From NCBI GenBank assembly GCA_003586115.2, contig QVOM02000116.1, positions 28,745,062 through 28,809,061 of the forward strand: DNA of 64,000 nucleotides, written 5' to 3'. This document shows, piece by piece, positions 33,011 to 46,086 of the stretch. The notes under the pieces were generated by a model. It did not search any database, had not been told where the DNA came from, and saw only the letters and a program-made list of their open reading frames with translations. The DNA is from Salvator merianae (lineage: Eukaryota > Chordata > Lepidosauria > Squamata > Teiidae). The first letter of the stretch is position 1; every line of letters starts with the position of its first letter. A program made the position numbers and the translations under genes.

Positions 33011-36000
33011 ATTAAGATGGACAACTAAACTGAAAGGCATTGACGTTAATAGATACCAACAAAATGATTAAGGTTTTGTATCATAAAGAAACACACAGGG
33101 ATGGCCAGTGGACCATGGGCAGTGAGATGGGGTATTTGTTAAAGATCAGATCCAGGCTTAATGCCATCATGAACCGTTACAGTGTCCCTCTCCCACAACA
33201 ACCCATCATTTCCAGATATCTGTTCCAAAGAAGATGCAGATCTTCATAAAAATTGCAGATACTAATTTTAAAACAATGACTACAATTCAAATAAAGATCA
33301 CAGACCACAGAAATGGAGACTATAGCCTGTCTGACTATAGACCTGACCACAGAAATGGAGACTATAGCCTGTCTGCCTGCTTCAGTTGGGGGCCTGCTTT
33401 GGAGCACCTGGCTGGTTAAAGAGCTTGGTGTTTATTTATCACTGCACTCTCTGCATGTTTTTGGTCTTGGTGCACATCAGTAATTCTCAAAGAGTGACCT
33501 TCCAGATGTCCTGAGCTATAGCTCCCAGCAGTGGCAGCTTCCACCACTTGCAGGCCCCAAGGTGACCCATGCAACATTTCTGTGTTCATGAGTCTGCAAT
33601 GCCATGACATAGTTAGCGATCTTTCATCCACTGCTTTTTTCTTCATCTGGCCCTTGAAGGAAAACATTTGGATATCCCTTTTGTGACTGATTTTAATTGC
33701 AAACATATCATGTGCATGTTCGTTCATAACCAGCACACACAAGAATCCAATGGTTAACTTCACAGTATCTAGGAACAAAGCAAATGCTCTACTGGATTTA
33801 ATAATTGAGCCACCTAGTGCAGCAGTCTCTTATCACAGCCAGCCAATGTGAGGTCTCCAAGAAGTCTATAATGAGGTCGTGAGCCAAATAATATTTTCCC
33901 TACTTGTCATCCCAGTATTTAGACTTTGAAGCATATCACATCATTATGATCCATCACTCAAGGAAGTCACATCATATTTTCAAGGTATTAGAAGGTGTTT
34001 CAAGTGGCTACAAAAAGCATGAGATGCTTCAAATAGTCTTGAAGAACTAAGCCCTGCAAATCAATTCACGGCAGTACATTTTGAGCTGCAAAATGCTCCA
34101 ACATACCCAGATCAGGTCAGATCACTCCCAAATTCTCAGAAGACAGATTTCTCCAATGCCTCTGATATATGGATGGAAGGCTTTTAAAAGATCTTCCTTT
34201 GCATCTCTGTAATACCGGGAATAAGTCTTCTGTCATCATCCTTCCTATTTCCACTGTTTTCAGGCCACACAAGATCAAACATAATAAATTCACAAAGCAA
34301 AACCTTTCCTTGCCAGTTTCACAGCATTTTCAAAAAGCGTTAACATCTTCTTCTCAAGATGTGTTGAAAACTGGAAAGGGCAATAGAGTCTAACATGTTT
34401 AACACTTTGACAGTCCCAGACATATTTGACAGTCAGATGCCAAGCAACAGAAGTAAACTGATTTTGCCAAAGGATTTCACTCCTTCTTCTGACTAGCTTT
34501 GCCAAGGTTCTTGGAAAGCATTATCCATAGGGACTCAGAGATTTGCAACCCAAAAAAGGAATGCTGCTTTCCTAGAGCAGGTAGACAGATAAATTGCTAT
34601 TAACTTTGATTATTGCAATCTGTACAATTTGGGGCACTTTACTGGAGCAAAATATCACTGGGCAAGACTGGCCTTTTGCCAGGGCCCTAGTAATCAAATA
34701 AGGCTCAGATGCCACTACAACTGACCACATCCTTGGTGCATGTGGATTGACTGGCTTCTGAACCTGGTACCTATTTATCATAGCTCTCTGTGCTTTCATT
34801 TTAAGGGCCCTTCTGCATTTCCCATTGAAATGGGATAGCACAAGCCTAAAAACAAGGATGAGAAGAGACAGAGAATTTAAAAACAGAGTGGGTCAGAGAA
34901 GAAACAAACTTACACTCAAGGAATGACCAAATAAAAAAATAGGTCTTTAATCAACTTCTAGAAGCTGTAGGAGTAGGTGCCTCGTACACCTACTTGAATA
35001 GCAGTGGACAGCATTCCAAAGAGAAGGTACCACCATGAAATGGCCTGACTCTGAGCCATCATGAGGTGGCATTCTGTATTACATGGGGCCTGCAGAAAGA
35101 CATCTGCAGATGATCCCAGGGCTCTTCCAGGGTTGTAATGGAGAGTGCATTCATCCCAAATCCATGAACATCTGCAGAGGTACAATTTGAGCTGGGGGGG
35201 GCACCTTAAAGTCTCCAAAAGCTGCCTGGGACTTCCTTCAATAGCATTTCCATGCCATTTACAACTTCTGGTACTCTTTCCAGGCACTGAGAGCTCGTAC
35301 TCATTGCAAAGTGAAGATTTTGCATCCAAGCAGCAAAACTGTTGCCCAAGCTGGGATGTGGGCATACATGCTTATATTATATGTAGGAAGTTCATCGCCA
35401 TGATGTCATGATACTGGTAAATTGGCAATATGTAGACCTGGCCTTACTTAGACTTGATATACTCAAGCAAGGTACATCCAGATGAGTGCTTAAGGTGCCC
35501 TTCCAGGCAACAAGGGGGCAGTGGAAATGTCCCTGAGCCTCACCAACCACCCAACAATGTGTCCTTTTGTTCAACCACTTACAAGTAGCCCAAGGGCATT
35601 TAATTGAGGGAATTGCCTTCCTCCATGTGGATGCAACTTGGAGACTGAAATTATTTCCTGAATTTCACCTGGGGACCCAGTATTTCTGCCCATGGTTCTA
35701 GACCCTGAACTTGATTCTGGAAAAGGTTTTGCTGTGGCCTAGATTTTGACTTCCTTTGGGGGGAGATATAGACGTTGCCTGACGTGGAAAATTCTGAAGC
35801 GTGTCCTAAACTTACTCAAAAATGATAAGTTTGAAAGTTTAGATTGTATATTTCAGCTTTTTGAAACTGACAATCATCCCAGGGCAACCTTACTAAAACA
35901 CATGGGAGGCTTGGGAAGGAGGAAAATAGATTGCTGGCATAATTAGGTGATAACTTGGTGATAATTTTAGAATGTATTTGTTCAGTTCTGAATCACCTCA

Positions 36001-37334
36001 ATAACTGGTGCCTTTTCAGACATGTTTTCAGCAGTCTTTGTTCTGCTACTGTAGAATGAAGGACTCATTTGTAAAGGAAACTTAAAACACAACAAGAACA
36101 CTACAGTTCTGTGTGCATATATTTACACACATGTTGCTAGAAATACCTTTTGGTTCCAACCACAAGCCACACATTAGCTGTACAGCAGAGAGAATGCCAT
36201 GAGACAGAGAAAGAATAATTTTCAGTATTTTCCAAATTCAATTTGGTTTGTGGTGCTAATGTTTTTCCAGTATAAAGAACACTACCATTATGTATTTCTT
36301 ACATCTTAATTTATTCATTTACTGGGTTTTTTTCCACGTAGATGTTTGTATGACATATATATAAGCAGCTATTGTATTTTTGTATGAATTGTTTCGCTAC
36401 AGCTATTTTTATAAAATCACTTTGTGGTAGCATGGGCTTTAAAAAAGGAACTGCCAATGAACATAGCACAGGGCAGCACATTCCATTTGTAAAGCACCCC
36501 GTTCCACTCACTGACTACCTGTGGATTTAGCAGAAATTTCATGCTTGCACTAAGAAAACTCAACACCTACATTGGCCAAACAGTCTCAATTCACAGTCCT
36601 TCAGACCTGCTGCTGACAGAATCCAAACAGAACTTCAGTATGCTATATGGAGCAGAATCCATTTTATCAAACTTGTGTATTGCACTTCAATCTCTACAAC
36701 TTCCAACTCAACAAAATTCAGAAATAAACAGCAAACAAACGAAATATATATAAATTATCAGGAGTAACAGTTTAATAAAATTAACTATCATACTTCAAAA
36801 ACCAGTAGTTTAAATAAAACACAAACATCTGATTTTCTTTTAGTAATAATTTATAAAGATCCATAATAATAACAATCACTGTTTTTGTCCAAAATGGGGG
36901 AAAAAAATCATAATTAGGGTAAGAGAAGACTCCAAAAGCAAGCCACCTGTCCAGACTTTGCAACAAGGAGGATGTCTTTTCCATCCTGCACTGGATCCAC
37001 AATGGGCTTGAAAGAGCATAAGATGGTGACTCTAATTCATCCACTTCTGCAGTACACCTATGGCAAACCTCATTTACATGGCTACCACTAGCAGCAATGG
37101 CTGCCAGTATTGAGGTGCCCCAGGAATTGGGACAGCGGAATCACAACTGACACAGTAAGGAGCTACAGAGACTTCATCATCAACTTTGATGGTACCTCAA
37201 AGAGGGCTTTAGATGGGAATTAGGTTTGCAATGTAAGTCTTTTTAAAGGCTACATTATATAAAATAATGTCAGGTGATGGCCAGCCACACACCGAACTCC
37301 ATGTTAATACTGTGGGGAAGTGGTGAGCTTTTTA
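33011..37334. other. Intergenic sequence, no gene seen
   Basis: Contains a 42-bp tandem duplication (33303-33375), an antisense copy of the common repeat at 33483-33545 and a CR1-like scrap at 33800-33870. Open frames of up to 135 codons (for example 34958-35365 minus) have no recognisable domain. Confidence 0.5.
33303..33375. repeat. Tandem duplication with 42-bp period
   Basis: gaccacagaaatggagacta through gcctgtctg occurs at 33303-33333 and again, identical, at 33345-33375. Confidence 0.9.
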
Positions 37335-37562
37335 GGATCGGCTACTAGAATGGATGCCTAGGTACTCCCTGCAGATTGGAAAGACAGAAAGAATACTTAT
37401 AAAACCCATCTGCAGGGAGTCAAGAGCAGGTGAAGGTTTTGCCTTTTATTCTGCTTGAGAATGCCCAGAAGCAATTGGTGGGCCCCTGTATGAAACAGGA
37501 TGTTGGACTAGATGGGTCATGAGCTGATCCAGCAAGGCTCTTCTTACGTTCTTATATTCTAC
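37335..37562 (+). mobile_element. CR1-type LINE 3' end
   Basis: ctactagaatggatgcctag, gagcaggtgaaggttttgcc, gcccagaagcaattggtggg and ggatgttggactagatgggt, then a ttcttacgttcttat tail. Coding sequence absent. Confidence 0.8.
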
Positions 37563-37644
37563 GTTACCAATACAAAGCCTATAGACAGATTTTGAATGAT
37601 ATTTGTTTTGTATGACATACATTTTGTGTGATGAAGAAGAATTA

Positions 37645-37862
37645 GGGCCCAGATACACCTAAGGTTTAATCCACATTCGATCCACCTTTCCCGTTGAGAA
37701 AATACACCAGCAAAATGAATAGCCATTTTCTTTCTCTATTCTCTAAGTCAAAGGGGAATTTTCTGAGTTAAATAGTGTGGAAGGAAATCTGCTTCTCATT
37801 TTGCTGATGTGTTCCCTCCCTCTGAAGGAGAATCGAATGTGGATTAAATCTTAGGCTTGGCC
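37645..37862. mobile_element. Palindromic MITE, subfamily A
   Basis: Left gggcccagatacacctaagg, then tttaatccacattcgatcc; right gaatcgaatgtggattaaat, then cttaggcttggcc. The interior shares ttttgctgatgtgttccctc with the other copies. TTA on the left and TCA on the right suggest a mutated duplication. Confidence 0.75.
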
Positions 37863-40484
37863 TCACAGCAGCCACCCATCCCACCATGTCTGATCAATTT
37901 TTCAGCCCTCACGTCATCTCCTACTCCCCATGCCTCCAAATGGAGGGAAGGAGACAATTCCACAAACAGGAGTGGCATGGGAATTATTTATCCCACTTTC
38001 CTGTTACGATGCTCCATTGACAGGGTGAGGAGGCATGAAGGTCAAATGGCAGCAGGATCATTTGCCTGCCCCATCCTGTGTGGATACAGCCTTAATGAAA
38101 TAAAAATGAATGTCAAGACTTATAATTGTGTGTATTCACACACAGAGAGAGGTGTAAATCTATTTACAAATATCATTAAAAGCAACAAGTACTGTACACC
38201 AATGAATGAATAAAACAATATGTTTAGATGACTAAAATGATGTTGCTTACTACAGATGTTTTACAAATCATTACTGAATGTAAATATGTTTTGTATGTTT
38301 TGTTCAAAACTATTGTTCAGTGACAATTTTACATACAGTAGAATGGCTTTATTAAACTATTAGTCTTGACCATTAAAATTCATATTATTAATTCCTTTCC
38401 TCCAATTTTTGCTGCATTGGAAGATGTTCTGTGATCACAGTGTATTACTGTGCTTGTTTTTCATGCCTCACTGGCAAACATATATGCACAGCTGGTTGCG
38501 GAAAATGCTGAGAATCACATCAAAACTTCAACTTGAGATTATTATACCAGTGAAAGCAAATTTCTCTACATGAAGTAAATGCATTCTCTAATTAAAATAC
38601 AGCTCTGCAGGTTCATACTGGAGTTTCCAAGTGAAAATTTCACTTTCATAGATAAGAAAGGTGGTCAATTAAGAGTGGCTTAGCATGCTGAAATTGACCT
38701 CTGTTTCTGGATGTTTCCATCTCTGATGTTGGAATTGTGCCCTTGTATTCTTTCCATAAAATATGTTTTTTAACCACATGCCATAGCAGCTATCTCCAGA
38801 TCCAGAAGCAATTACTCAACAGTATTACCAGGAAAAGGCCATCATGCTTTCTGAACTCTCACTGGTGTTCACTATAATTACCATGAGAAGCAAAAAGCAT
38901 CAACTTTTGTCAAGCAAGGTTCTTATTTTCTTGATGACACATGATCATGATCAAAATCCACTTTCTATGAGATTGCCAGTGTAGCACAAGGGTCAAAATT
39001 GTATATATAATTTTATTTTTATTTATTTTACAAAATCAAAACAAAACAATACATGAAAATTCCCCACCTCCCCTGATGAACCCACCCCCCTGACTTAATC
39101 TAATACGTATGGAAGTTTACTAATACATGATTTCTTTCCTATTTGCTCCCCGCTTCCTTTACCAAATGTTCCACTATCCGTTCCATTTTCCTCTCAAATC
39201 TGTATCTACTGTTTGTCCTTCTAACCTTAATCTATTATTACTTAATATTTGAAACATTGTATGTACTAAATAATACCTCCATTTCTCCAATGTCCATTTG
39301 GTAATTTCCTTCCACCCATACACTATTACTGATGAAGCTGCCAGTATTAAAGCAATTACCTTCTCGGCCCTGAAGTTCACTAAATATCCCTAATTCAGTC
39401 ATTGGCAATGTCCACGTTGCACCTTTGTGACAGTGTGAATATGCCAGGAGTGTACAGAATCCACACATCCCTGCACACTCATGGCACAGCACGTGCTGGA
39501 AGAGAGTCCCGCACCCATCTAGTGAACATCCTGCCGTAAGTGCTCATTAGAGTGCTGTTCAAGGAAAGCAAGGGGAAGCTGTCTGACAGCACTTACCCCC
39601 ATTCTTCTAGCACCAGCACTGCCTCCACTCATGCGATCTACATATTTCACATTCTTTGATGCAGATCTGGTGGCTGTGTTTCTTCAAACACAAAAAATAG
39701 CCCATATCCAGGGCAGTTTCCAGTGGTTGATGAAACAATCCTGGCCAGAAACATGAAAGCCAGGGAATATTTCCTCAGTTGCAATGTTTGTGCAGTGGCA
39801 GGTGTCTGGACAGAATGCATCCCTTTTAAGAAAAGCACTACCAGAATAGCACCTTTCCCACTGCTCTGCATGGCAGCTCTCTTCTCAGATCACGACCTGC
39901 AATCCTTGTCCAGATCCTGCCACTGCCTCTCAAGCTAATTCATTCCATAGATCTGCCATGAAGATGAATTTAAGCTATGTCCACTGCCTTGAAAGCCTTG
40001 AAGAAAAGGCAGGATATCAATGCATACTACTGTACAATAAGTAAATTTAAAAACAAACTTAAATTAAATCCCCTAGGCTGTGAATATATTTTGTACTAAT
40101 TCTAAAACTTGCCCTTGAGGATAATTCTACAATTGTCCTTGAGGATAATTTACAAAACTTTATTTTCACCTGTGGGCAGTACATTAACAACAGGAAGCAA
40201 TATTCTGTATCTCTTATATACTGTGTGCTACCATGTGTAGCCTGCTAAAAAAAATCCAAAAGATACCTCTCCAGCTGTAAGTATGGATAAAAATAGCTAC
40301 AAGGTAGTACTGAGCTACAGTCAAGAGAGTCATTTCATTTTCACTCATTGTGAATGGAGAATAGAGTATTTGGTAGCAAAGATACAATATCAAACTGATG
40401 ACTGCACATCAAAGGTGCAATCTCTATTGTCTGGTTTCAACATGCATCTTCAAAGAAAATGGAGAGACTGATTACTAATTAATC
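37863..40484. other. Intergenic sequence, no gene seen
   Basis: AT-rich, with possible decayed retroelement sequence at 39005-39200 and 39970-40060, but no defined ends and no exon recognised. Confidence 0.5.
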
Positions 40485-40750
40485 TCATGGTTTATGTGAT
40501 TTTACCTGACATTCCAGCAAGATCCACACAACTGCAGCATGCATACCGTGTGGGCTGCTCCTGGACTGGAGTCCTTGCTTTGGCCCAGGAACAGGGTGGA
40601 GAGTTGTGCTCTCGGGCTGCAAATCCCAATCCATGCACATTTCTAGGTTAGGAAACAAAAGTTCTTCAGCAAAGAAGTTGCCAACCTGTCCTATGAGGCA
40701 AAGCACTGGGAATGGCTCCTGAAGTAGGCCATTTTCCTCACTTTGCATCA
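40485..40750. repeat. Unclassified interspersed repeat shared with 18310-18500
   Basis: Reverse-complement match to the 18310 block. Even the incidental translations align (for example GNF.AEE), which reflects shared DNA rather than a protein. Confidence 0.45.
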
Positions 40751-40907
40751 TGGGGCACAAGCAGGTAGGTCAGTCCTGCACAATCACTGCAGGACAGAAC
40801 CAGGCCTGTGCTGCCATCTGCAGAGCTGTTTTTCCCCTTCTGCAAAAGAAACACTCCCAAAAGCAGATTCAGCTCCCGGGAGAGGGCCAGGCACCAATGA
40901 CAGGCTA

Positions 40908-41335
40908 AATGAATTCTTTTGCCTCTATTTTCACTGAGGAAGACAGAGGCAAAATGCTTACAGCTGAGCCACTTTTTTCAGGAAGAGTTAGGACCTGCAA
41001 GGAGAAGTATTTCTCCACCCAGAGGATCATCAATCTATGCAATTTACTACCAGAAGAGGTAGTGACAGCAACCACTCTGATAGCTTTAAGAAAGGATTAG
41101 ACAAATTCATGGAGGATGAGTGTATCGATGACTACTAGAATGGATGCCCACATACCACTTCCAGGTTGGAGAGACAGGCAGGATTCCTCTAAAGGCCAGT
41201 TGCAGAGAGTGAAGAGCAGGTGAAGGTTTTGCCTTCATCTTCTGCTTAAGATGTGCATAGCAATTGGTGGAGACAGGATTCAGGACTAGATGGGCTGTGG
41301 CCTGATCTAGCAGGGCTCCTTTTATGTTCTTATGA
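40908..41335 (+). mobile_element. Internally deleted CR1-type LINE
   Basis: Near the start, FASIFTEEDRGK resembles the region between endonuclease and reverse transcriptase of CR1/jockey ORF2. It passes within about 30 codons to the ORF2 end, [19 protein letters not shown], and a stop after DDY. The whole reverse transcriptase is therefore missing. The standard 3' UTR follows, ending ctccttttatgttcttatg. It belongs to the same subfamily as the copy at 5226-5712. Confidence 0.8.
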
Positions 41336-42249
41336 CATGCAGAATCCTTCATATTGTCACACTCCCAGTGCACGGTGATGTGCAATCATCATACTCCAGA
41401 CTCTCTTTTGGCAATGGGTCTTCAGACTGTGAAGATCTTGCTTCTGTCTCTATACCATAGTAAGCAGTTTCAAGAAATGAGATTGCTCAGACCCCATTGT
41501 CACTTCAGCGCACAGCTTTTCAATACTGCCCAGTAATGTTCTCATCAATCAAACCAACTAACTTCATTGCAGGTACAGACTCATATTGACACATCATATA
41601 GTAACCAAAACAATCTGTAATTCAATCAACTGACATTGACATCTAACTGCTAAGCCTTTTTTCCCTCTCAACTTAATGTAGATTTTTCCTTACCCAGGGG
41701 TATAGTTAAGGTTGAATGGGCCCCTGTCACAGAAGGTGAGATAGTTCTCCCTCCCCAGTTGCAAAGCAGACTGATACTATAAGATTTGCAGAATACAATA
41801 AAGTCCAGGCTCAGCGGATAGCCAAACAAAAAGAACTCTTCTGCGCATTTTTAAATACAGAATTAAATTGAGAACATTCACAGAGGCTGTAATAAAAAGC
41901 AATACCTCAAGTCAGCAAGCCAAACCAGCCTTTCAAAATAAAAATAATCTGTCCAACCAAAAACAATTATCATATATAATTTATTTCTTAAAATGTGTTA
42001 GATATGGTAGACCACTGAAATTCCACTTACTACAACTATAAGATGACATCTCCAGCAGAGGAAACTTCCAATTTATCTTATGCTCAATTTTAGTATCCCC
42101 TTTAAAAAGATCCTGCAATATTGTTAACCAAGCTACAATAATGGATATATCAAGTAAGAAAAAAAATTTGCAAAATGCTTATTGGCTTTGCCTATGCAAC
42201 TGAGTATACCTTCCAAAATGATGTGATGTGTTTTAGAGAATGAATAGAT

Positions 42250-42350
42250 TTTTAAAAAACATTTTATTTATTTAAATATTGCGTTTTGACCAACTTTTAC
42301 CAGGTATGCCAGAATCAGCAACCACGAATAAAAAACACATCAATACATTA
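42250..42350 (-). mobile_element. L2-like LINE 3' tail, antisense
   Basis: acattttatttatttaaata, then ttgaccaacttttaccaggt and aataaaaaacacatc, like the 27140 block. Confidence 0.45.
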
Positions 42351-42892
42351 AATCACCAATGAAAGTATTAGAACAAAGTAGACATCCCCAGCAGTTTTTC
42401 ATCATATAGCTTCTTGAATTACATCACCATATTCCTCCACATTGTACTGAAACTTGTTTTTGAATTTAGTTTTGCCAGACTGTCAGATCTGCTTGCCAAA
42501 TCTGCAGGTCAATCATTGCTTTCATCCTTTTTCGTTTTTCTAACAAAAACAAAACAACTACCTATCTAAAGCAGCTTGCAAACAGAGGATAAAGTACTTT
42601 ACAAAATAGAAACGAATTAAAAACAACCTGTGACTGCCCACTTTCCTTTGGGAATTTTTGCACTCATCCTGCATATGGGTACAGAAACAACAGACAAGAT
42701 AAGCAAACCAGCATGATGGAGAACCCAGCATCAAAACTGGCTTTTCTATCAGGCTTATGCAACACATTTTTGGTGCACTATCTTGGAAGTATACTGGAAT
42801 TGCCATGGGTATGTAGGGCAATCCCAATATAGTCCCAGAAAAATCGAGCACCACAAATTTGGGGAGAAATCTGTGGGATTTCTGAAGGACCA

Positions 42893-42942
42893 CTGCTGAA
42901 GGACCAATGGGGAATTTTGCTGAAGGACCAGTGGGGAATTTT
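42893..42942. repeat. Short tandem duplication, 25-bp period
   Basis: gctgaaggaccaatggggaa-tttt followed by gctgaaggaccagtggggaa-tttt. Confidence 0.8.
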
Positions 42943-43298
42943 GGAGATGCAAGATAAAGTGGTGGGCTGGGAAAGAACAAGGTTGAATAACTAAAATCTC
43001 GACATTATGCAAAACCATTCATATAGATGCCAAACACCTTAGCAGAGCAATCCAAAAGCAGACTCTACTGAATTCCATGGCTTCTACTCCAGGATAGGGA
43101 TACACAGGAGCATTTTTGATGGCTTACATGGAACAACACTTATGGCTAGAGGAGTGTCACTGGAACTTGGTTAAGGTCAGCAGAACCCCAGCCATCACTA
43201 ACAGGGCTTGTAGCACTCAGGAGCCAGTTCCCTGCCCACAACCCTATGAGTCAGAGGCCACAAAGGTTGCTCCCAATAAGCAGGCAGTGGGCTCTGGC

Positions 43299-43390
43299 AG
43301 GAAAGGAAAGGAAAGGAAAGGAAAGGAAAGGAAAGGAAAGGAAAGGAAAGGAAAGGAAAGGAAAGGAAAGGAAAGGAAAGGAAAGGAAAG
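43299..43390. repeat. (GGAAA)n pentanucleotide array
   Basis: About 18 uninterrupted GGAAA (AAAGG) units. Confidence 0.97.
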
Positions 43391-44637
43391 TGCAAGTCTG
43401 CTTGGCTAGGAACGGATGGGACAGCAAGGGGTGCTTTGATTTTGACAACCACGTGAGATGCATGGGGCAAAGACTCTGTGTCTGGCTACGACAGATGCAA
43501 AGGGATGCCTCTTGGTCAGCAGGTACCCAGAAGTGAGAAGTACTGGAAGTTGTTGAGGCGAGGGAAGTGCACGTGCTCCCACTCTGGCCAGCAGCAGCAG
43601 TTCAAGTGCCAGCAGCACATTTCTTCCGCTCTCTCCAGACCTCCTCAAGCCTAGAACCCCTGCCAAAGAGTAGAAAAGCTGACCTCTGCCTCTGCCAGTC
43701 TGGCATCAGGCACCATCTGCTCAGCATTTCCTCAGGAAGAGAAGTTAATTCACTACCACAGTCAGTAGGCAGGCAATGAAATAGTGGTGGTCCCTAGCTA
43801 AGCGCCAGCCCCATCCAACACACAGTGTTATCAATTTTAAAAATAGGCTGTGTCTCTGCTTATGTCTGCAAGTGACCATAGGAATAACTTTGGGTGTTGC
43901 ACCTCCAACTTTGGCAGCACAGATGTACCAACCACTAGAGTGCAATGGCTGCCCAAGGCATTCTGGGGCAAAGGCATGAAATCACTCTCTTCAAAGAAGC
44001 ACAACATTCATTGCTTTTTTGAGTGCCCATGTCACCAGATTGGAAACAAGGAAGTACCTGGCAACATGGGGGGGCAGGTGCTTATGCAGTGCCGCCCAGC
44101 CCCAGGTGCCTCCTACATTATACCTTGATGTATGTAGGCCTGTAGTGGTCATCTACAGCAAATAACCCATTCTTCTCCACTTGGGCATACTCATCATCCA
44201 TCCTTTGGAGTTGCTTCCCTCCCACCCCTGCACTAGATCTAAGGCCACCAACTGGGAGAGATTAAGTGTGAATCCAAATGCTAAACAACAATGAGAAACA
44301 ATCAAGAGAAAGAAGATTGCAGTGTATTAATCTGCGAGCTTATGATTAGCTGAATGACAAATGCAGTCCTTAATCATCTTGAAGAGAACCCATTTAACAG
44401 TTGATAAATACATTTAGACACAGTAGGCTTCATTTCCTTTTCCAAATATAACATATATTTCTGTCAGACCTTCACAATCAGAACTTCAAGAGACCTCAAA
44501 GGAACCACAGTTGCCTTTTCTTCACTGTTAAAAAAAAGATCATCAGAGTGTAAATTCAAGTAAAACAAAAAGGGTATTGCAAGCTATTTTGTTGCTTTTT
44601 AGAGTTTTGATTTAAAATCTTCAGTCTTTTGACAAGA

Positions 44638-45080
44638 TTTATTTATTTATGTATTTATTTGTTATTTTTATCCCACCCTATACCAGAAGGTCTCAAGGAA
44701 GATTACAACAATAAAAACAGATTTAAAAGAGCCCACTAAAAACTGTAGCAGTGCCTGAAAGTGGGAGGGGATAACTGTTTCCTCAGCCAAAGGCCAGGGT
44801 AAATAGGTGTACCTTTACTAGACTTCTAAATATGTACAAAGATGCCTGGTGCACCTCACCATAGTCTGGAGGTTACCACTGAGAAGGCCCTATCCTGAGT
44901 ACCCACCCCTTTAGCTACTGAAGGTGGTGGTATAACCAGGAGGGCCTCATCTGCAGGTCTTAAGGCGTGGGTAAGTCAAACTGGAAGAAGGCATACCTTT
45001 AGATATTTGGGGCCCAAGCTGTTTGGGAATTATAAGTCAAAGTTAACACCTTGAATTGGGTTCAATAACAAACTGACAAG
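44638..45080 (-). mobile_element. L2-type LINE 3' UTR, antisense
   Basis: atttatttatttatgtattt, then tcccaccctataccagaagg, gtctcaaggaagattacaac, gaggttaccactgagaaggc, and ggaattataagtcaaagtta follow the antisense order of the 27160-27560 region of the L2 copy. No coding part. Confidence 0.65.
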
Positions 45081-45574
45081 CTGTTCAGCTCTTTTAAGTT
45101 ATCCTGCTTTTTTTTTGGTTGATTGGTTTTTATTATTACCTTAAGTACAATGAAGAATGAACTGGACAAAATCATGAAAATCTTGTTTGCAGCAGAACCT
45201 AATTCAGCATTCTGTTTTTAGCAGATTAGGGCCTCGAGGACGGAGCATGGAGTAAGGCACAGATGAAGAACTCACTTTGATCTCTCAAATGTAAGGTAGG
45301 ATCTGTGCAGCCCCTTTGGGTTGCACCGGAATGATGTGGAGAAAGTCATGATTGTATGTTTCTGTGCACCAAAGAGAGGTTTGAACATGGTGACCACATG
45401 ACATTGGTGCACTGCTCCTGGATGTCGAATCCATACCTAGGAGTGCTTCATTTACAGGGTAGGTATGACCCTTACTGGTGTGACTCGAAGAATTGAAAAC
45501 ATAACATTTGACATTTAATTGCTTGAAAGAGTTGCTGGAAAGATGGTGTGTGGTCAACACGACTGCCTTAGGGG

Positions 45575-45750
45575 CTCCACTCAAGAATTTCTGTCAGGGT
45601 TTACTCCTTAGCCTTTACCTTTCTGAAGGCACTTATAAAGCAGTGAGGCTGTGAGGGCCCAATGAGATTTCAATGAGGGCCCAATTCTGAAACTCTTAGC
45701 TTCTAGCCTAGTGCTCTTAACCACTGAACTATTAGAGGGCCTCTGACAAT
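45575..45750 (-). mobile_element. Old tRNA-derived SINE, antisense
   Basis: On the minus strand, tagttcagtggttaagagca resembles a tRNA A-box region. A degenerate B-box-like agtttcagaattgg and cctcacagcctcactgcttt follow. MIR-like architecture; too worn to classify. Confidence 0.45.
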
Positions 45751-45780
45751 AGTATATCATTCTAAAGATCTAATGAGAGC

Positions 45781-45806
45781 TTTTTGTTTTGTTTTGTTTT
45801 GTTTTT
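45781..45806. repeat. (TTTTG)n microsatellite
   Basis: Five TTTTG units. Confidence 0.9.
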
Positions 45807-45887
45807 TAATTATTGTACAATAGATGACTAACCTATCACCACCATGAACATGATTCAAAAATTCTCCTGAAAGATATAGTTAATTCC

Positions 45888-46086
45888 TTGCGGCGGCTGG
45901 CAGCTTTAAGCCCAGGTGTTTGCACCCTGTGCAAAGTGCACCATGGCTGTTTGCAAGGCTTCCGGGCCTCCGTACTGCCTCAGCAGGTCACTGAGGCATT
46001 ACATAGGCCTGGAGGCCCAACGAACAGCCATGGCATGCGTCGCGCGGGCTGTGAATACCCGGGCGCAAAGCCACCGGCCGCCACTG
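45888..46086. mobile_element. GC-rich 200-bp foldback element
   Basis: The two halves are inverted copies. Left: gcggcggctggcagctttaa, then gcccaggtgtttgcaccctg, ccatggctgtttg, actgcctcagcaggtcactg. Right, reverse-complemented: gtggcggccggtggctttgc, gcccgggtattcacagcccg, ccatggctgttcg, atgcctcagtgacctgctga. CpG content exceeds its AT-rich surroundings. The right end ccgccactg resembles hAT-type ends, but no clear 8-bp duplication was found. Confidence 0.65.

Larger units (their letters stand above)
41336..44637. other. Intergenic sequence, no gene seen
   Basis: Contains an L2-like antisense tail (42250-42350), a short tandem duplication (42893-42942) and the AAAGG array (43299-43390). Open frames across the array are artefacts of the repeat. 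Confidence 0.55.

Noticed and set aside
34958..35365. 135-codon minus-strand frame as a gene
   Set aside because: No recognised domain, opposite-strand frames overlap it, and no splice or promoter context supports it.
40485..40760. 91-codon frame resembling the one at 18298-18510
   Set aside because: The resemblance comes from a shared interspersed DNA repeat in inverted orientation, not from a conserved protein.
43116..43536. Open frames encoding repeated GKERK or SFPFL
   Set aside because: They are translations of the GGAAA array, whose five-base unit opens several frames at once.
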